From assembly GCA_012960225.1 (NCBI GenBank), contig DUBS01000015.1:81729-140508 (forward strand): 58,780 nucleotides of DNA, given 5' to 3'. Below, piece by piece: positions 16,646 to 25,928 of the stretch. Positions within the stretch are counted from its first letter, which is position 1; each line of letters opens with the position of its first letter. The translations under genes and the position numbers were made by a program. The notes under the pieces were generated by a model that ran no database searches, had not been told where the DNA came from, and was given only the letters and a program-made list of their open reading frames with translations. Origin of the DNA: Gemmatimonadota bacterium. Lineage in GTDB: Bacteria; Gemmatimonadota; Gemmatimonadetes; Longimicrobiales; Gaopeijiaceae.

Positions 16646-17889
16646 AGGTCGTCGGCCAACCGGTTGCAGATACGATCAATAATCACCTCTGCGACGCTCG
16701 TCTTGAGCATCAATGGAAGCTCTTCCGGATCCCTTTCTGGTGAGAGAATGGTCACTCGATTTGTCGGCACATCAAAGCCAGACTCTTCGTCAGTTGCATC
16801 ATTTGCGACCAATAGATCAAACGACTTCGCTATCAACTTCTGCTCAGCGTTCTTGATCAAGTCACTGGTCTCAAGTGCGAAGCCTACCGCTACACTGCCG
16901 GGTTTGCGTCTAGAGATGGTATCTCCTGCCACATCAGGGTTTCCCGTGAAAGAAACCGCAAAACCTCCTTCCGTATCTTCCCGTTTGAGTTTTTCGTCGT
17001 CTGGGTTATCCGGTCTGAAGTCGGTAACGGCCGCAGCAAAAACGGAAACGTCCATCTCAGGAAGAGCATGATTGACTGCATCATGCATCTCGAGCGCAGT
17101 CTCAACTGAAATCAAGTGGACACCGACCGGAGGCTCCATCCAAGACGGTCCTGAAACCAAATAAACTTCAGCACCGCGCCTCCATGCTGCCTGTGCGATA
17201 GCATAACCCATACGTCCGGAAGAGCGATTTCCGATATAGCGCACTGGGTCGACAGGTTCCCTGGTAGGCCCAGCGGTGACAAGGATCTGCTTTCCACTGA
17301 GTGGGCTAGTCCCAGCAAGCGCCTTACCCAAGTGCTCCACAACCTGCCAAGGCTCAATCATTCGACCGGGCCCATCCGCCTCACCCGCGGCTAGCGCGCC
17401 TTCCGTTGGGCCAGCAATCGTGTACCCGAGCTTTGATTTTAGATGATCGAGATTTGCCTGGACCTGAGTATGAGCAAACATCTGTGAATTCATCGCCGGG
17501 CAGATTACCACAGGCGCCTGGGTAGCCAATAGCGTGGTACAGATTAGATCATCGGCCCTACCCTGTGCTGCTCTTGAGAGGAAGTCAGCCGTAGCGGGAG
17601 CGACACAAAGAGCATCTGTATCTTGGCCGAGTCGAACATGTAGGGCCGCACCCTCAGCTGAAAACAGATCCGTCAGAGCTGGGCGGCCTGTTACCCCCTC
17701 AAAGCTAAGTGGTGGCGCGAAATATTGAGCTGACTTTGTCAAAACAACATCTACCTTAGCACCCAACTGTGTCAGGTCACGGGCAACCTGAATCGATTTG
17801 TACGCTGCGATGCTCCCAGTTACACCCAGAACGATGCGACTGTCCTTCCATGGACGCTGGCTGGTCATCGCGGTTTCCTTCATTTCCAT
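16642..17889 (-). CDS. coaBC: Bifunctional phosphopantothenoylcysteine decarboxylase/phosphopantothenate-cysteine ligase
   Basis: Two steps of coenzyme A synthesis in one chain. The N-terminal CoaC flavoprotein half has LGVTGSIAAYKSIQ, the catalytic histidine in ALHVRLG, and the CPAMNSQMF loop. The CoaB half starts near LVTAGPTREPVDPVRYIGN and continues with SSGRMGYAIAQAA and FAAAVTDFRP. Length is normal. It follows rpoZ by 45 bases, a frequent bacterial order gmk-rpoZ-coaBC. Confidence 0.97.
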   Translation of the reverse strand: MEMKETAMTSQRPWKDSRIVLGVTGSIAAYKSIQVARDLTQLGAKVDVVLTKSAQYFAPPLSFEGVTGRPALTDLFSAEGAALHVRLGQDTDALCVAPATADFLSRAAQGRADDLICTTLLATQAPVVICPAMNSQMFAHTQVQANLDHLKSKLGYTIAGPTEGALAAGEADGPGRMIEPWQVVEHLGKALAGTSPLSGKQILVTAGPTREPVDPVRYIGNRSSGRMGYAIAQAAWRRGAEVYLVSGPSWMEPPVGVHLISVETALEMHDAVNHALPEMDVSVFAAAVTDFRPDNPDDEKLKREDTEGGFAVSFTGNPDVAGDTISRRKPGSVAVGFALETSDLIKNAEQKLIAKSFDLLVANDATDEESGFDVPTNRVTILSPERDPEELPLMLKTSVAEVIIDRICNRLADDL

Positions 17890-17934
17890 CGGGCCTACGT
17901 AGAAAGATATGGGTTCGGGAAATCTTACAATCGG

Positions 17935-18159
17935 TTAACCCCGTTCGTCTTCCTCTCGCCTACGTTTCACAAGACGGAACTCGATTTGCCCAGAGGTCAG
18001 AGCCTCGAGTGCTCTCGTTGTAAGCTTTTTTTCCTCACCCAGCGGCATTGCCTCACTCGGGAGGGTATTGAGTTCTCGGGAATACTTCGCCGCCACGAGG
18101 ACTCCCAGGTACTTGCTCTCAGTGCCTACAGCAACCTCATCCGGTGTAAATACCCTCAT
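17935..18159 (-). CDS. rpoZ: DNA-directed RNA polymerase omega subunit
   Basis: Small subunit that helps fold and hold the beta-prime subunit. The 74 residues contain the typical VLVAAKYSRELNTL helix and KLTTRALEALTSGQIEFRLV. The position between gmk (12 bases upstream) and coaBC supports the call in a protein too small to identify on motif alone. Confidence 0.9.
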   Translation of the reverse strand: MRVFTPDEVAVGTESKYLGVLVAAKYSRELNTLPSEAMPLGEEKKLTTRALEALTSGQIEFRLVKRRREEDERG

Positions 18160-18171
18160 TGATCCACTCCT

Positions 18172-18822
18172 TTAAATAACCTTCTGGTAATCTCTTTCGA
18201 GGATGCTGGTGATGCCTGCTCGGCAGACCTCTATATTCTCTATTGCTTCTGAATTCAAGCCAACAGATTCTTTCCCTTCAATAATATCTCTGATCTCTTG
18301 CACACAGTCACTAAGATGTTCGTTGATGATGATATAATCGAAACCTAGAGCTACTTCCAGTTCTTCAAGGGCAGAGCGAAGACGGAGTCCTAATACCTCT
18401 GATTCCTCTGTACCCCGAATCCTCAAACGCTCGAGCAGTACGTCGACAGAAGGTGGCAAGACGAAGATAAGCTTTGCATCTGGAATCGTATCCCTGATTT
18501 GTAGCGCGCCCTGCACATCAATATCAAGTACGACATACTGGCCTAGATCAGCTGCATCGTTCAAGATTTTCTTCGAGGTACCATACCTACCACCGTGAAC
18601 ATAAGCCCATTCGGCGAGGTCACCCGATTCAATCATCTTATCAAATTTGTCTCCGTCCACAAAAAGATAGTCTAGACCGTGCTCTTCACCTTGTCGTGGA
18701 GCCCTAGTAGTAATCGATACAGAAAACACACAGTTGTCTGATTCTTCAATCAAACGGTGGGCGAGAGTCGTCTTTCCAGTACCACTGGGAGCTGATAGAA
18801 CAATGGGAGCTGCACGTTTCAT
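18172..18822 (-). CDS. gmk: Guanylate kinase
   Basis: Phosphorylates GMP to GDP. The 216-residue P-loop kinase has LSAPSGTGKTTLAHRL, the GMP-binding SVSITTRAPRQGEEHGLDY and YGTSKKI, and VLDIDVQGALQIR. The start overlaps the yicC stop by 4 bases. Normal length and order. Confidence 0.97.
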   Translation of the reverse strand: MKRAAPIVLSAPSGTGKTTLAHRLIEESDNCVFSVSITTRAPRQGEEHGLDYLFVDGDKFDKMIESGDLAEWAYVHGGRYGTSKKILNDAADLGQYVVLDIDVQGALQIRDTIPDAKLIFVLPPSVDVLLERLRIRGTEESEVLGLRLRSALEELEVALGFDYIIINEHLSDCVQEIRDIIEGKESVGLNSEAIENIEVCRAGITSILERDYQKVI

Positions 18823-19706
18823 TCGACGTTTTCTACTTGTTCTCGAATACGCTCGACGTCCTCTTTCAGAGCGACTGCCATATGAGAGATCTTCAGGTCA
18901 TTGGCCTTGGATCCAATGGTATTCGCTTCCCGATGCATCTCCTGAACGAGGAAACCGAGTCTCTTTCCCACCGGTTCAGATCCGTCAGCTTCAATAGCTT
19001 CAAGGAAGAGTTCAACATGAGACCGAAACCGCACAATTTCCTCATTAATATCCCATTTTTCGGTCAGATAGGCGATTTCCCTAGCGAGTCGATCTTCGTC
19101 AATTCGGGCATCATCAGTTAATTCCTTTATCGCCTTTCTAAGTCGATCACGTTCCATTATAAGCCGGATGGGAGCTCTCTCTTCCGCGCGGTTCAAAGCT
19201 TCATTTATTGAAGCGAGAGAACTTTCAATATCCGAACGAAGCCGCTCACCCTCAGCCTCTCTCATCTGACAGACTTCCTTAGCTACCTGGGCTGACAACT
19301 CCCGAATCCAATCAGCTTCAATGACTTCCATATGGTTAGTCTCTGGTGACCGAAACAGTTCGCCAAAGCGAGCCATCATCCCCAAATCCACATCTCCTGG
19401 AAGCTTGAGTTCACTCCTGAGCACTTCCAGTGCTTCACGCACTTCCTTCGCACGCTCTATATCGACACGAGCACTAGATTCTTCTCCGCCGGATACCGAT
19501 TCCACAGTCAACACGGCCCTGACATGACCTCGCAGGATGCTCTGTTTTATAACTGCGACGATGTCTCTCTCGAATTTTTCAAGCCGGGCGGGAGTCTTGA
19601 CGCTAGCATTAAAAAAACGGTGGTTCACGGTTTTTACTTCTAACCGCAGGCGACCCACCGGTGAGTCGCGTTCTGATTCTCCGTACCCCGTCATGCTCCG
19701 GATCAT
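18819..19706 (-). CDS. YicC-family endoribonuclease-like protein
   Basis: The family is linked to RNA turnover in E. coli. N-terminal IRSMTGYGESERD and LEVKTVNHRFFN, and C-terminal LGFLVQEMHREANTIGSKAND, are the two conserved ends; the middle is helical and charged. The ATG at 19706 has GGAGGG 5 bases upstream and gives the standard start MIRSMTGYG. It opens the yicC-gmk-rpoZ-coaBC-udg-dnaB series. Confidence 0.93.
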   Translation of the reverse strand: MIRSMTGYGESERDSPVGRLRLEVKTVNHRFFNASVKTPARLEKFERDIVAVIKQSILRGHVRAVLTVESVSGGEESSARVDIERAKEVREALEVLRSELKLPGDVDLGMMARFGELFRSPETNHMEVIEADWIRELSAQVAKEVCQMREAEGERLRSDIESSLASINEALNRAEERAPIRLIMERDRLRKAIKELTDDARIDEDRLAREIAYLTEKWDINEEIVRFRSHVELFLEAIEADGSEPVGKRLGFLVQEMHREANTIGSKANDLKISHMAVALKEDVERIREQVENVE

Positions 19707-19806
19707 GGTCACCCTCCAGAGAGCGGAGAAAGATAATGCGACTGACAGAACCCATGTAGGGTAGGAGTTGGAAGCGACCCATTAGTCATTATGACGTGAA
19801 TCACCT

Positions 19807-21726
19807 TCAGTTCCAGAGCGACCATCGGATGCCATAGACGCTCCTCAGCGCAGGGAGCACACGGCCAGGGAACATTTGCAGGTTGCGGTTGGTCGTGATG
19901 TTTTCCCAGGCAACGAATATTCTTATCGTCACTACTCGAACCTGGATCCGCCCATACCAGTTTTCATAGACAGGAACAGTCTCGAGAGAATGATCTTCCG
20001 CTTCGCTACCCCTCTTTAATAAGTGGACCGTCATCGGACCATGTCCACGCACGCCGAACGTCCCCCAAAGCTCCAGGTTACCCGATTCTAGGAAGCTTCG
20101 TCGGTATACTAAGGCGGCTTTGTAAATTCTTTTCGGCAGATAGGGAGCATCCCTTTGCCACTCCTGTACCGACCCCTCCAACCGCAAGCCCGCTAGCACA
20201 GCTGGTAAACTGCCCCAGACCTCCCACCCCTCATTGATCGCACCGCTTAGCAAGGGCGATCCGCGGTCTGGCTCAATCCCTAACGGGATCAAGGAATCAG
20301 ACTCAACTCTAAGTCTTGCTGCAGAAATGGTCGCGTCTCTCCAAGCGAATCTGGCACCAAAACGGGTTGCGGTCCTGTCCGTGATACCAAAGGGGTCAGG
20401 TCGGCCTGCGGGGATCACTAGAGTTTCTTCAGCTACTGCCGAGTTAGATTCCGGGACACCATCCATGATCGGCAGAGTGCGAGAACCGTGTGCACCCGAT
20501 TCCCAAGATCCAAATAAAGAAAAGCCAAGATATGGCCGTGTCCACACGCGTACCTGCTGACTCACGGCCGTGGTCTCAGACCATGAGGATCGAGCCACAC
20601 TCCCAGCCAATCCTCCCAAGTTCTCGAGGTCTAGCCCCACTTGGAAATCAAAACGATCGCTAGGTAGATCTCCACCGAAAAGTCGGTATTCTGCCCGGCC
20701 CCAAAGTCCACGGCGTCCATAGCCAAATCGCAGACCGTGCTGAGCTCTGCTACCACCCTCAAGCACGTAAGGATCGCGAGTATCCTCAACACCATGACTT
20801 GAATTCCCAGTATATGCTTCCGCGGTAAGATTATCTGCAAGACGCACCCGAAAACGGGCAGCCCAATCAGTTCGCGTTACCGAGGATGCGTAGTCGGTAA
20901 CCGCTGTCTTAGTACCCATCCGCCTGAAGTCAACTGCGAGACCTGCGTCATCTCCTCGATGAATTTGATAACGAATCCAACTGCCTACTCGATTGCCACT
21001 CTCTTTTCTCCCGGGACCTTGCGTGTCGACACGCTCTAGAGCCAGCCCAAGACTACCCCCCAATGCAGTCGGATCCGCGTACGAGCCTCTAAACAGGTTG
21101 GTTTCCAACTCTCCGGTTCCGGCTTCAATGAGTGAATACGGGCGGCCATCGTTAAACTCATGAGACCACATCTCGATCAACAGTTCTCCCAGGGAACGTT
21201 CTAGTCGCACACGCTCGATACCTCCGAGCCCGACTCTAGCTAAGTCAGTTACGCCCCCATCAACCGGGAAGAGTTCAAAACCATCACGTAAGATCCGCAC
21301 TCCTCCACCACCAGATCCGAAAGCACTTATCGCTGCTGGCGTGCCATAATCACCGCCCAATAGAACGATCACCCCGGGTACTTCAGCGACAAGTTCCGCT
21401 AGCGTGTTCGCTGAGCTAGCCATGATCGCCGAGCGATCCCATGACCAGACACCCGTCTCCCATCCATCAGGAACTCTGCCTTCGAAACGCGGAAGGTTGT
21501 AATAAATCGTATCTGCAGACGCACTATCAGAAACCAGGACAGCTTCCAAACTGTCTACTGAGAGACTGTCTGCTATGATTTGCAATGTATCCGGAGGATC
21601 CTGAGCCTCAGTTTCTCTTGCTCCGAAACTGGTGATGTACACCAGAGCAAAGACTCCCAAATAAGCAAGCGCCCCGACCCGTGACCGGGACCGGGGCGCC
21701 GAATGCTTACCGAAGGATTTCGTCAC
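19807..21726 (-). CDS. Outer-membrane protein with TonB-receptor-like plug domain
   Basis: Unnamed secreted protein of 639 residues. A signal peptide (VGALAYLGVFALVYITSFGA) precedes a region resembling the TonB-dependent receptor plug (ELVAEVPGVIVLLGGDYG, GGVRILRDGFEL, IERVRLERSLGELL). The rest alternates short beta-rich segments and ends in RSVYGIRWSLWN, like a barrel strand. About 400 barrel residues is short for a classical receptor, and I see no TonB box. It overlaps the pepA stop by 4 bases. Cargo and function are unknown. Confidence 0.7.
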   Translation of the reverse strand: MTKSFGKHSAPRSRSRVGALAYLGVFALVYITSFGARETEAQDPPDTLQIIADSLSVDSLEAVLVSDSASADTIYYNLPRFEGRVPDGWETGVWSWDRSAIMASSANTLAELVAEVPGVIVLLGGDYGTPAAISAFGSGGGGVRILRDGFELFPVDGGVTDLARVGLGGIERVRLERSLGELLIEMWSHEFNDGRPYSLIEAGTGELETNLFRGSYADPTALGGSLGLALERVDTQGPGRKESGNRVGSWIRYQIHRGDDAGLAVDFRRMGTKTAVTDYASSVTRTDWAARFRVRLADNLTAEAYTGNSSHGVEDTRDPYVLEGGSRAQHGLRFGYGRRGLWGRAEYRLFGGDLPSDRFDFQVGLDLENLGGLAGSVARSSWSETTAVSQQVRVWTRPYLGFSLFGSWESGAHGSRTLPIMDGVPESNSAVAEETLVIPAGRPDPFGITDRTATRFGARFAWRDATISAARLRVESDSLIPLGIEPDRGSPLLSGAINEGWEVWGSLPAVLAGLRLEGSVQEWQRDAPYLPKRIYKAALVYRRSFLESGNLELWGTFGVRGHGPMTVHLLKRGSEAEDHSLETVPVYENWYGRIQVRVVTIRIFVAWENITTNRNLQMFPGRVLPALRSVYGIRWSLWN

Positions 21727-23255
21727 CCCGCACGACTCCGGACCCAGTCAATTAACATCCGAGTTGGAAATCCGTACGCCCCTTTACGCTGGTAAGGAAG
21801 CTTCCCATCCCCGTAGGCCGTCCCTGCGATATCAAGATGTGCCCAGGGCGTATCACCAACGAATTCAGAGAGGAACATGGCGGCAGTTATTGATCCTGCG
21901 GGTCGGCCTCCAACATTGCGTAGGTCCGCGGTCTCGCTATCCAGTTGTTCACGGTAACCATCCCACAACGGGAGTGGCCAACAACGCTCACCTGACGACT
22001 TTCCTGCACTAACCAACTCATCGATGAGATCCTCTTGGTTGCCAAGGACTGCGGCAGCCTGATGCCCTAACGCAATCACAACCGCACCAGTAAGTGTTGC
22101 ACAGTCCACCATCGCAGCAGGATCTAGTCGGGCGCCGTAATAGAGTGCATCCGCCAAAATCAAACGGCCCTCCGCATCGGTATTAATCACCTCAACGGTC
22201 TTTCCAGCTAGCGTATCAATGACGTCGCCAGGCTTGAGAGCATTGCCAGAGGGTAGGTTCTCCGAAGATGGGACAATGCCTACAACATTTACCGGCACCC
22301 CCAGTTCAGCGATCGCCTTCATAGCACCCATAACCGCCGCGCCTCCTGACATGTCAAACTTCATGTCCTCCATACCCTTAGGGGGCTTAAGGGAGATTCC
22401 ACCTGCATCGAATGTGAGTCCCTTGCCGACAAGTACCAACGGAGGTTCACCATCGTCACCCCCATTGTGTTTCATTACGATGAGGCGCGCTTCTTCTTGA
22501 GATCCACGAGAAACAGCGAGGATGGCATGCATACCCTCATCGAGCATTCGCCTTTCATCGAACACCGTAATATCAAGACCAACCTGAGCAGCCATCCTTT
22601 CTGCTTCCTCTGCAAGGTGGGCCGGCGTCGCAATGTTCCCGGGGCGGGACTGGAGGGCACGAGCAAAGTTCGCAGCGTCTGCAATCTTAGCACCCGTCTC
22701 AACTGCTCTTGAAAGCCCAGCAGCATTGTTCAGCCCTAGAATATCTACAGTAGTTACGTCAGAGGTTCCGGTAGATATATCAGTCTTCAGTTCACGGAAT
22801 TTCCATCCCGCGAGGACAGCACCTTCGGCAGCCGCCTGAGCTATCGACGTGGCATCGATATTCGAAAACGCGTCGAGTGAGATCGATAGTGATTCCAGTC
22901 TCATCCGTTCTGCAACCCGAACAGCAAGACCCGCAGTCCTTCGCACAGATTCTGAATCCAATTTGTCAGGCTGGCCCAGGCCGAGTAGAAGCAGCCGTTT
23001 GAGCCCGGTATTCTCTGGTCCATAAAGAACCAACTCTTCCCGTGACTTTCCTCTAAAGTCTCCGGAAGAGAGTACTCTCAGGATTGCGCCGCCGAGTGCT
23101 CTATCGATGATTTCTAGCCAACCGGCCGGAGTCTCTGTACCCTCGAAGACTCCAACCGCTAGCATCGGTGTTTCATGCTTCAACGTTTCTACATCGATGT
23201 AACGAACCACCATGCCGTCGTGTCTCCAGACCTGTGAACTACGTGGTGGCGTCAC
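21723..23255 (-). CDS. pepA: Leucyl aminopeptidase (peptidase family M17)
   Basis: Di-metal cytosolic aminopeptidase. The C-terminal catalytic domain shows VGKGLTFDAGGISLKP, KFDMSGGAAV and the signature NTDAEGRLILADAL with metal ligands; the lysine in the KGL motif is the catalytic one. The N-terminal macro-like domain is more variable. The GTG at 23255 has TAGGAG about 8 bases upstream and lies 11 bases after icd, so I keep it, although an ATG at 23213 is also available. PepA in some bacteria also binds DNA; nothing here bears on that. Confidence 0.95.
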   Translation of the reverse strand: MTPPRSSQVWRHDGMVVRYIDVETLKHETPMLAVGVFEGTETPAGWLEIIDRALGGAILRVLSSGDFRGKSREELVLYGPENTGLKRLLLLGLGQPDKLDSESVRRTAGLAVRVAERMRLESLSISLDAFSNIDATSIAQAAAEGAVLAGWKFRELKTDISTGTSDVTTVDILGLNNAAGLSRAVETGAKIADAANFARALQSRPGNIATPAHLAEEAERMAAQVGLDITVFDERRMLDEGMHAILAVSRGSQEEARLIVMKHNGGDDGEPPLVLVGKGLTFDAGGISLKPPKGMEDMKFDMSGGAAVMGAMKAIAELGVPVNVVGIVPSSENLPSGNALKPGDVIDTLAGKTVEVINTDAEGRLILADALYYGARLDPAAMVDCATLTGAVVIALGHQAAAVLGNQEDLIDELVSAGKSSGERCWPLPLWDGYREQLDSETADLRNVGGRPAGSITAAMFLSEFVGDTPWAHLDIAGTAYGDGKLPYQRKGAYGFPTRMLIDWVRSRAG

Positions 23256-23266
23256 GCGCCAGTCTC

Positions 23267-24499
23267 CTACATGTGCTGGATAATCGCCTCTCCAAACTGT
23301 GAGGTCGACACCTTAGTCGCACCTTCCATCTGCCGTTCGAGATCGTATGTCACGGTCTTCGCTTCTACCGCGCCCTCAAGGCCTTTGTTCACGAGATCAG
23401 CCGCTTCGTTCCATTCCATGTGTTCAAGCATCATCACTGCGGAGAGAATCAACGAACCTGGATTCACCTTATCCTGACCTGCGTACTTGGGAGCAGTCCC
23501 ATGGGTTGCTTCGAACACCGCGATCTCATCACCCACGTTCGCACCGGGCGCCATTCCTAACCCACCTACCTGTGCTGCACAGGCATCTGAAATATAGTCG
23601 CCGTTTAAATTCGGAGTTGTCAGCACATCGTACTCGTCTGGACGCAGTAATACTTGTTGAAACATCGCATCAGCAATCCGGTCTTTAACCAAGATCTTGC
23701 CTTCTGTACTGGTGCCACTCCAAGTCTCCGCCTCGGCAACGGTTTGGTCGGGGAACTGCTCCTCAGCAACTTCATAACCCCAATCACGGAAAGCTCCTTC
23801 CGTGAACTTCATGATATTGCCCTTATGGACAAGCGTTATTGAAGAACGGTTTCGCTCAATCGCGTAACGAATAGACGCTGCAACGTGTCGCTTCGTACCA
23901 AAAGGGCTTATCGGCTTAATCCCAATCCCACTGAGCTGGCGGATATCCGCACCCATCTCCTCGATAAGAAAGCTTCGAATCTTGTCCGCCTCGCTGGTGC
24001 CCGAGGCCCATTCGAGCCCCGCGTAGACGTCCTCTGTGTTCTCTCGGAAGATCACTACATCGAGTTTTTCGGGCTCCTTCATAGGTGAAGGCACACCCCT
24101 GATCCAACGCACAGGCCTGATGCAAGAATAAAGATCCAATACTTGACGGATTGTGACGTTGAGAGATCGAATCCCTCCCCCGACTGGTGTCGTAAGTGGT
24201 CCCTTAATGCTGACCTTGAATTCGCTGAGCGCGTCAAATGTCTCCTGGGGTAGCCACTCACCCGCCTTAGCATTCGCTTTTTCCCCCGCGTATACCTCCA
24301 TCCAAGCAATCTGCCGCTCGCCACCGTAAGCTTTCCTGACAGCTGCTTCGATGACAGACCGAGTAGCAGCCCAGATGTCAGGGCCAATTCCGTCACCTTC
24401 AATGAAGGGAACAATTGGCCGGTGAGGAACCTGTAATTGTCCATCCTCAACGGTGATCCTGTCTCCGTCGGGAACTATTGCGTGAAGGTAGTCAGACAA
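23267..24499 (-). CDS. icd: Isocitrate dehydrogenase, NADP-dependent
   Basis: Converts isocitrate to 2-oxoglutarate and CO2 in the citric acid cycle. The 410 residues match the E. coli-type enzyme: [27 protein letters not shown] with the substrate-binding serine and arginines, [29 protein letters not shown] and [19 protein letters not shown] for the cofactor. It is the first gene of the icd-pepA-OMP group, about 130 bases beyond the YbdK-like gene. Confidence 0.96.
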   Translation of the reverse strand: MSDYLHAIVPDGDRITVEDGQLQVPHRPIVPFIEGDGIGPDIWAATRSVIEAAVRKAYGGERQIAWMEVYAGEKANAKAGEWLPQETFDALSEFKVSIKGPLTTPVGGGIRSLNVTIRQVLDLYSCIRPVRWIRGVPSPMKEPEKLDVVIFRENTEDVYAGLEWASGTSEADKIRSFLIEEMGADIRQLSGIGIKPISPFGTKRHVAASIRYAIERNRSSITLVHKGNIMKFTEGAFRDWGYEVAEEQFPDQTVAEAETWSGTSTEGKILVKDRIADAMFQQVLLRPDEYDVLTTPNLNGDYISDACAAQVGGLGMAPGANVGDEIAVFEATHGTAPKYAGQDKVNPGSLILSAVMMLEHMEWNEAADLVNKGLEGAVEAKTVTYDLERQMEGATKVSTSQFGEAIIQHM

Positions 24500-24565
24500 G
24501 GAACAATCGCCTTTTAGAGGGTTCGTCGAAGCCAGGAAACCGTCGTACTAGGGATAGATAGAAGC

Positions 24566-24579
24566 GCGCCGGGCGGCGC
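24566..24579. terminator. Small hairpin after the YbdK-like gene, possible terminator
   Basis: GCGCC and GGCGC flank a GGGC loop (plus-strand sense). On the minus strand it is followed by GCTTCTATCT, a poor U-tract. It sits in the 128-base gap between the ligase gene and icd. Confidence 0.3.
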
Positions 24580-24627
24580 AGAAGTTACCGGAACTATAAC
24601 GAGAGGAGCAAGATGTTCGGTGAAGGG

Positions 24628-25743
24628 TTATTCAGCTTTTTCCAAGCCCTCCGCGGTCTCAGTTATCAGGTGGTCTACAACAGCTTTAAGGTCCCCAGTT
24701 TCCTCAAATACGGCGAGTTGTCGATCTGCGCTCGACCCCTCTTTGAGGATAGTAAGAGCATACTCTATCTGTTCTCGGCTACCGAGTTCATCTATCACGT
24801 CATCGAGAAACCAATAAATCAACTCACCAATGACGTCCTGTGCCGGACGACCGCACTCTTGCCCTAAATCGAGCAGGTTGCCCTGTACGCCATAGCGAAC
24901 TGCAAGCCACTTGTTTTCCTCGATTAGTGACATCGGATAGACACGGAATGTCATGTTGTCCCGACGCAATTTCCACAACTTTGCAATAATCGCTTGGAAG
25001 ATCGCAGCGAGGCACACAGCTTCGTCAACTTTAGTGCAGATATCACAAACACGGAACTCAAGTGTCGGATAGAGATGATGGGGTCGTATATCCCACCAAA
25101 TCTTTGACGCATCCGGGATACAATTTGCGTTGACCAGCGTATGCAAGATTTGGTCGTAGCTCGCGTAGGTATTGAATGCTGGAGGGATCCCTGTGCGTGG
25201 GAAGTTCCTAAATGCGACACTGCGATAAGATTTGAGACCCGTCTTACGGCCCATCCAAAAAGGTGAGCTTGTCGACAAGGCTAGGACGTGCGGCAAGAAG
25301 TAGCGCGCGACTTTCATGGCATCAATCAGGAACTCTTGGTCTTCGATTCCGACATGGACATGCATGCCAAAAATGAGGTTTCGCTTAGCAAGTTCCTGCA
25401 AATTCTCAGCTACATCCATATAGTGCTCGAGTGGCGTGATTTCTTGCTCCATCCAAGACGAAAACGGATGCGTGCCTGCAGCAAGGATTTTGAGATTTTC
25501 CTTAGCAGCAAGGTCGATGACCGCAGTCCTAAGCCGTACAATTTCTTCACGGATCTCAATAGGTGTATGACAAATGCTGCTTCCCACTTCGAGCACGGAT
25601 TGATGCAATTCTGGCTTAACATCTTCGACCGTGATCCGGCCATCCTTCAGGATTTGTGTGATATAGGAGCGCAACTCGCCGGTTTCTGGGGCGACAACTT
25701 GGTACTCTTCCTCAATCCCAAGCGTAAGAGATGGTGCTTTCAT
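24628..25743 (-). CDS. Carboxylate-amine ligase of the YbdK / glutamate-cysteine ligase type 2 family
   Basis: ATP-dependent ligase of the GCS2 fold; some members make gamma-glutamylcysteine weakly, many have unknown substrates. The 371 residues begin [19 protein letters not shown], the family's acidic metal-binding strand, and continue with [40 protein letters not shown] and [19 protein letters not shown]. The gene diverges from imuB across a 185-base region that carries the SOS-like repeat, so a shared control region is possible. Substrate is not inferable. Confidence 0.88.
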   Translation of the reverse strand: MKAPSLTLGIEEEYQVVAPETGELRSYITQILKDGRITVEDVKPELHQSVLEVGSSICHTPIEIREEIVRLRTAVIDLAAKENLKILAAGTHPFSSWMEQEITPLEHYMDVAENLQELAKRNLIFGMHVHVGIEDQEFLIDAMKVARYFLPHVLALSTSSPFWMGRKTGLKSYRSVAFRNFPRTGIPPAFNTYASYDQILHTLVNANCIPDASKIWWDIRPHHLYPTLEFRVCDICTKVDEAVCLAAIFQAIIAKLWKLRRDNMTFRVYPMSLIEENKWLAVRYGVQGNLLDLGQECGRPAQDVIGELIYWFLDDVIDELGSREQIEYALTILKEGSSADRQLAVFEETGDLKAVVDHLITETAEGLEKAE

Positions 25744-25822
25744 GAGTTATCAGTTGATAGAACGAAATCAGATCTGATCATATCTAGGTATGTATCTACG
25801 GTCACTCCCACACGCTGGCATC

Positions 25823-25843
25823 GCAAGGGGAAAACCCCCTTGC
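25823..25843. repeat. Perfect 8-bp inverted repeat in the divergent promoter region
   Basis: GCAAGGGG (25823-25830) and CCCCTTGC (25836-25843) flank an AAAAC loop. No T-run follows, so it does not look like a simple terminator; it could be a protein-binding palindrome or an RNA hairpin. It lies 36 bases before the TTCGGTT repeat. Confidence 0.6.
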
Positions 25844-25878
25844 ACCCACTAACTATCCAGCCTAATTTTGATACCTAT

Positions 25879-25896
25879 TTCGGTTTTTATTCGGTT
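25879..25896 (+). promoter_or_regulatory. Proposed SOS operator upstream of imuB (TTCGGTT-N4-TTCGGTT)
   Basis: Two TTCGGTT units at 25879-25885 and 25890-25896, spaced to an 11-bp period, about one helical turn, and 33 bases before the imuB GTG. The same arrangement lies ahead of dnaE2. Alphaproteobacterial LexA also binds a direct repeat of 11-bp period (GTTC-N7-GTTC), so the architecture has a precedent. Role is inferred from the two shared targets. Confidence 0.5.
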
Positions 25897-25928
25897 AATA
25901 GTTAAGTCCCCGGTACCGGCGTAAGTGG

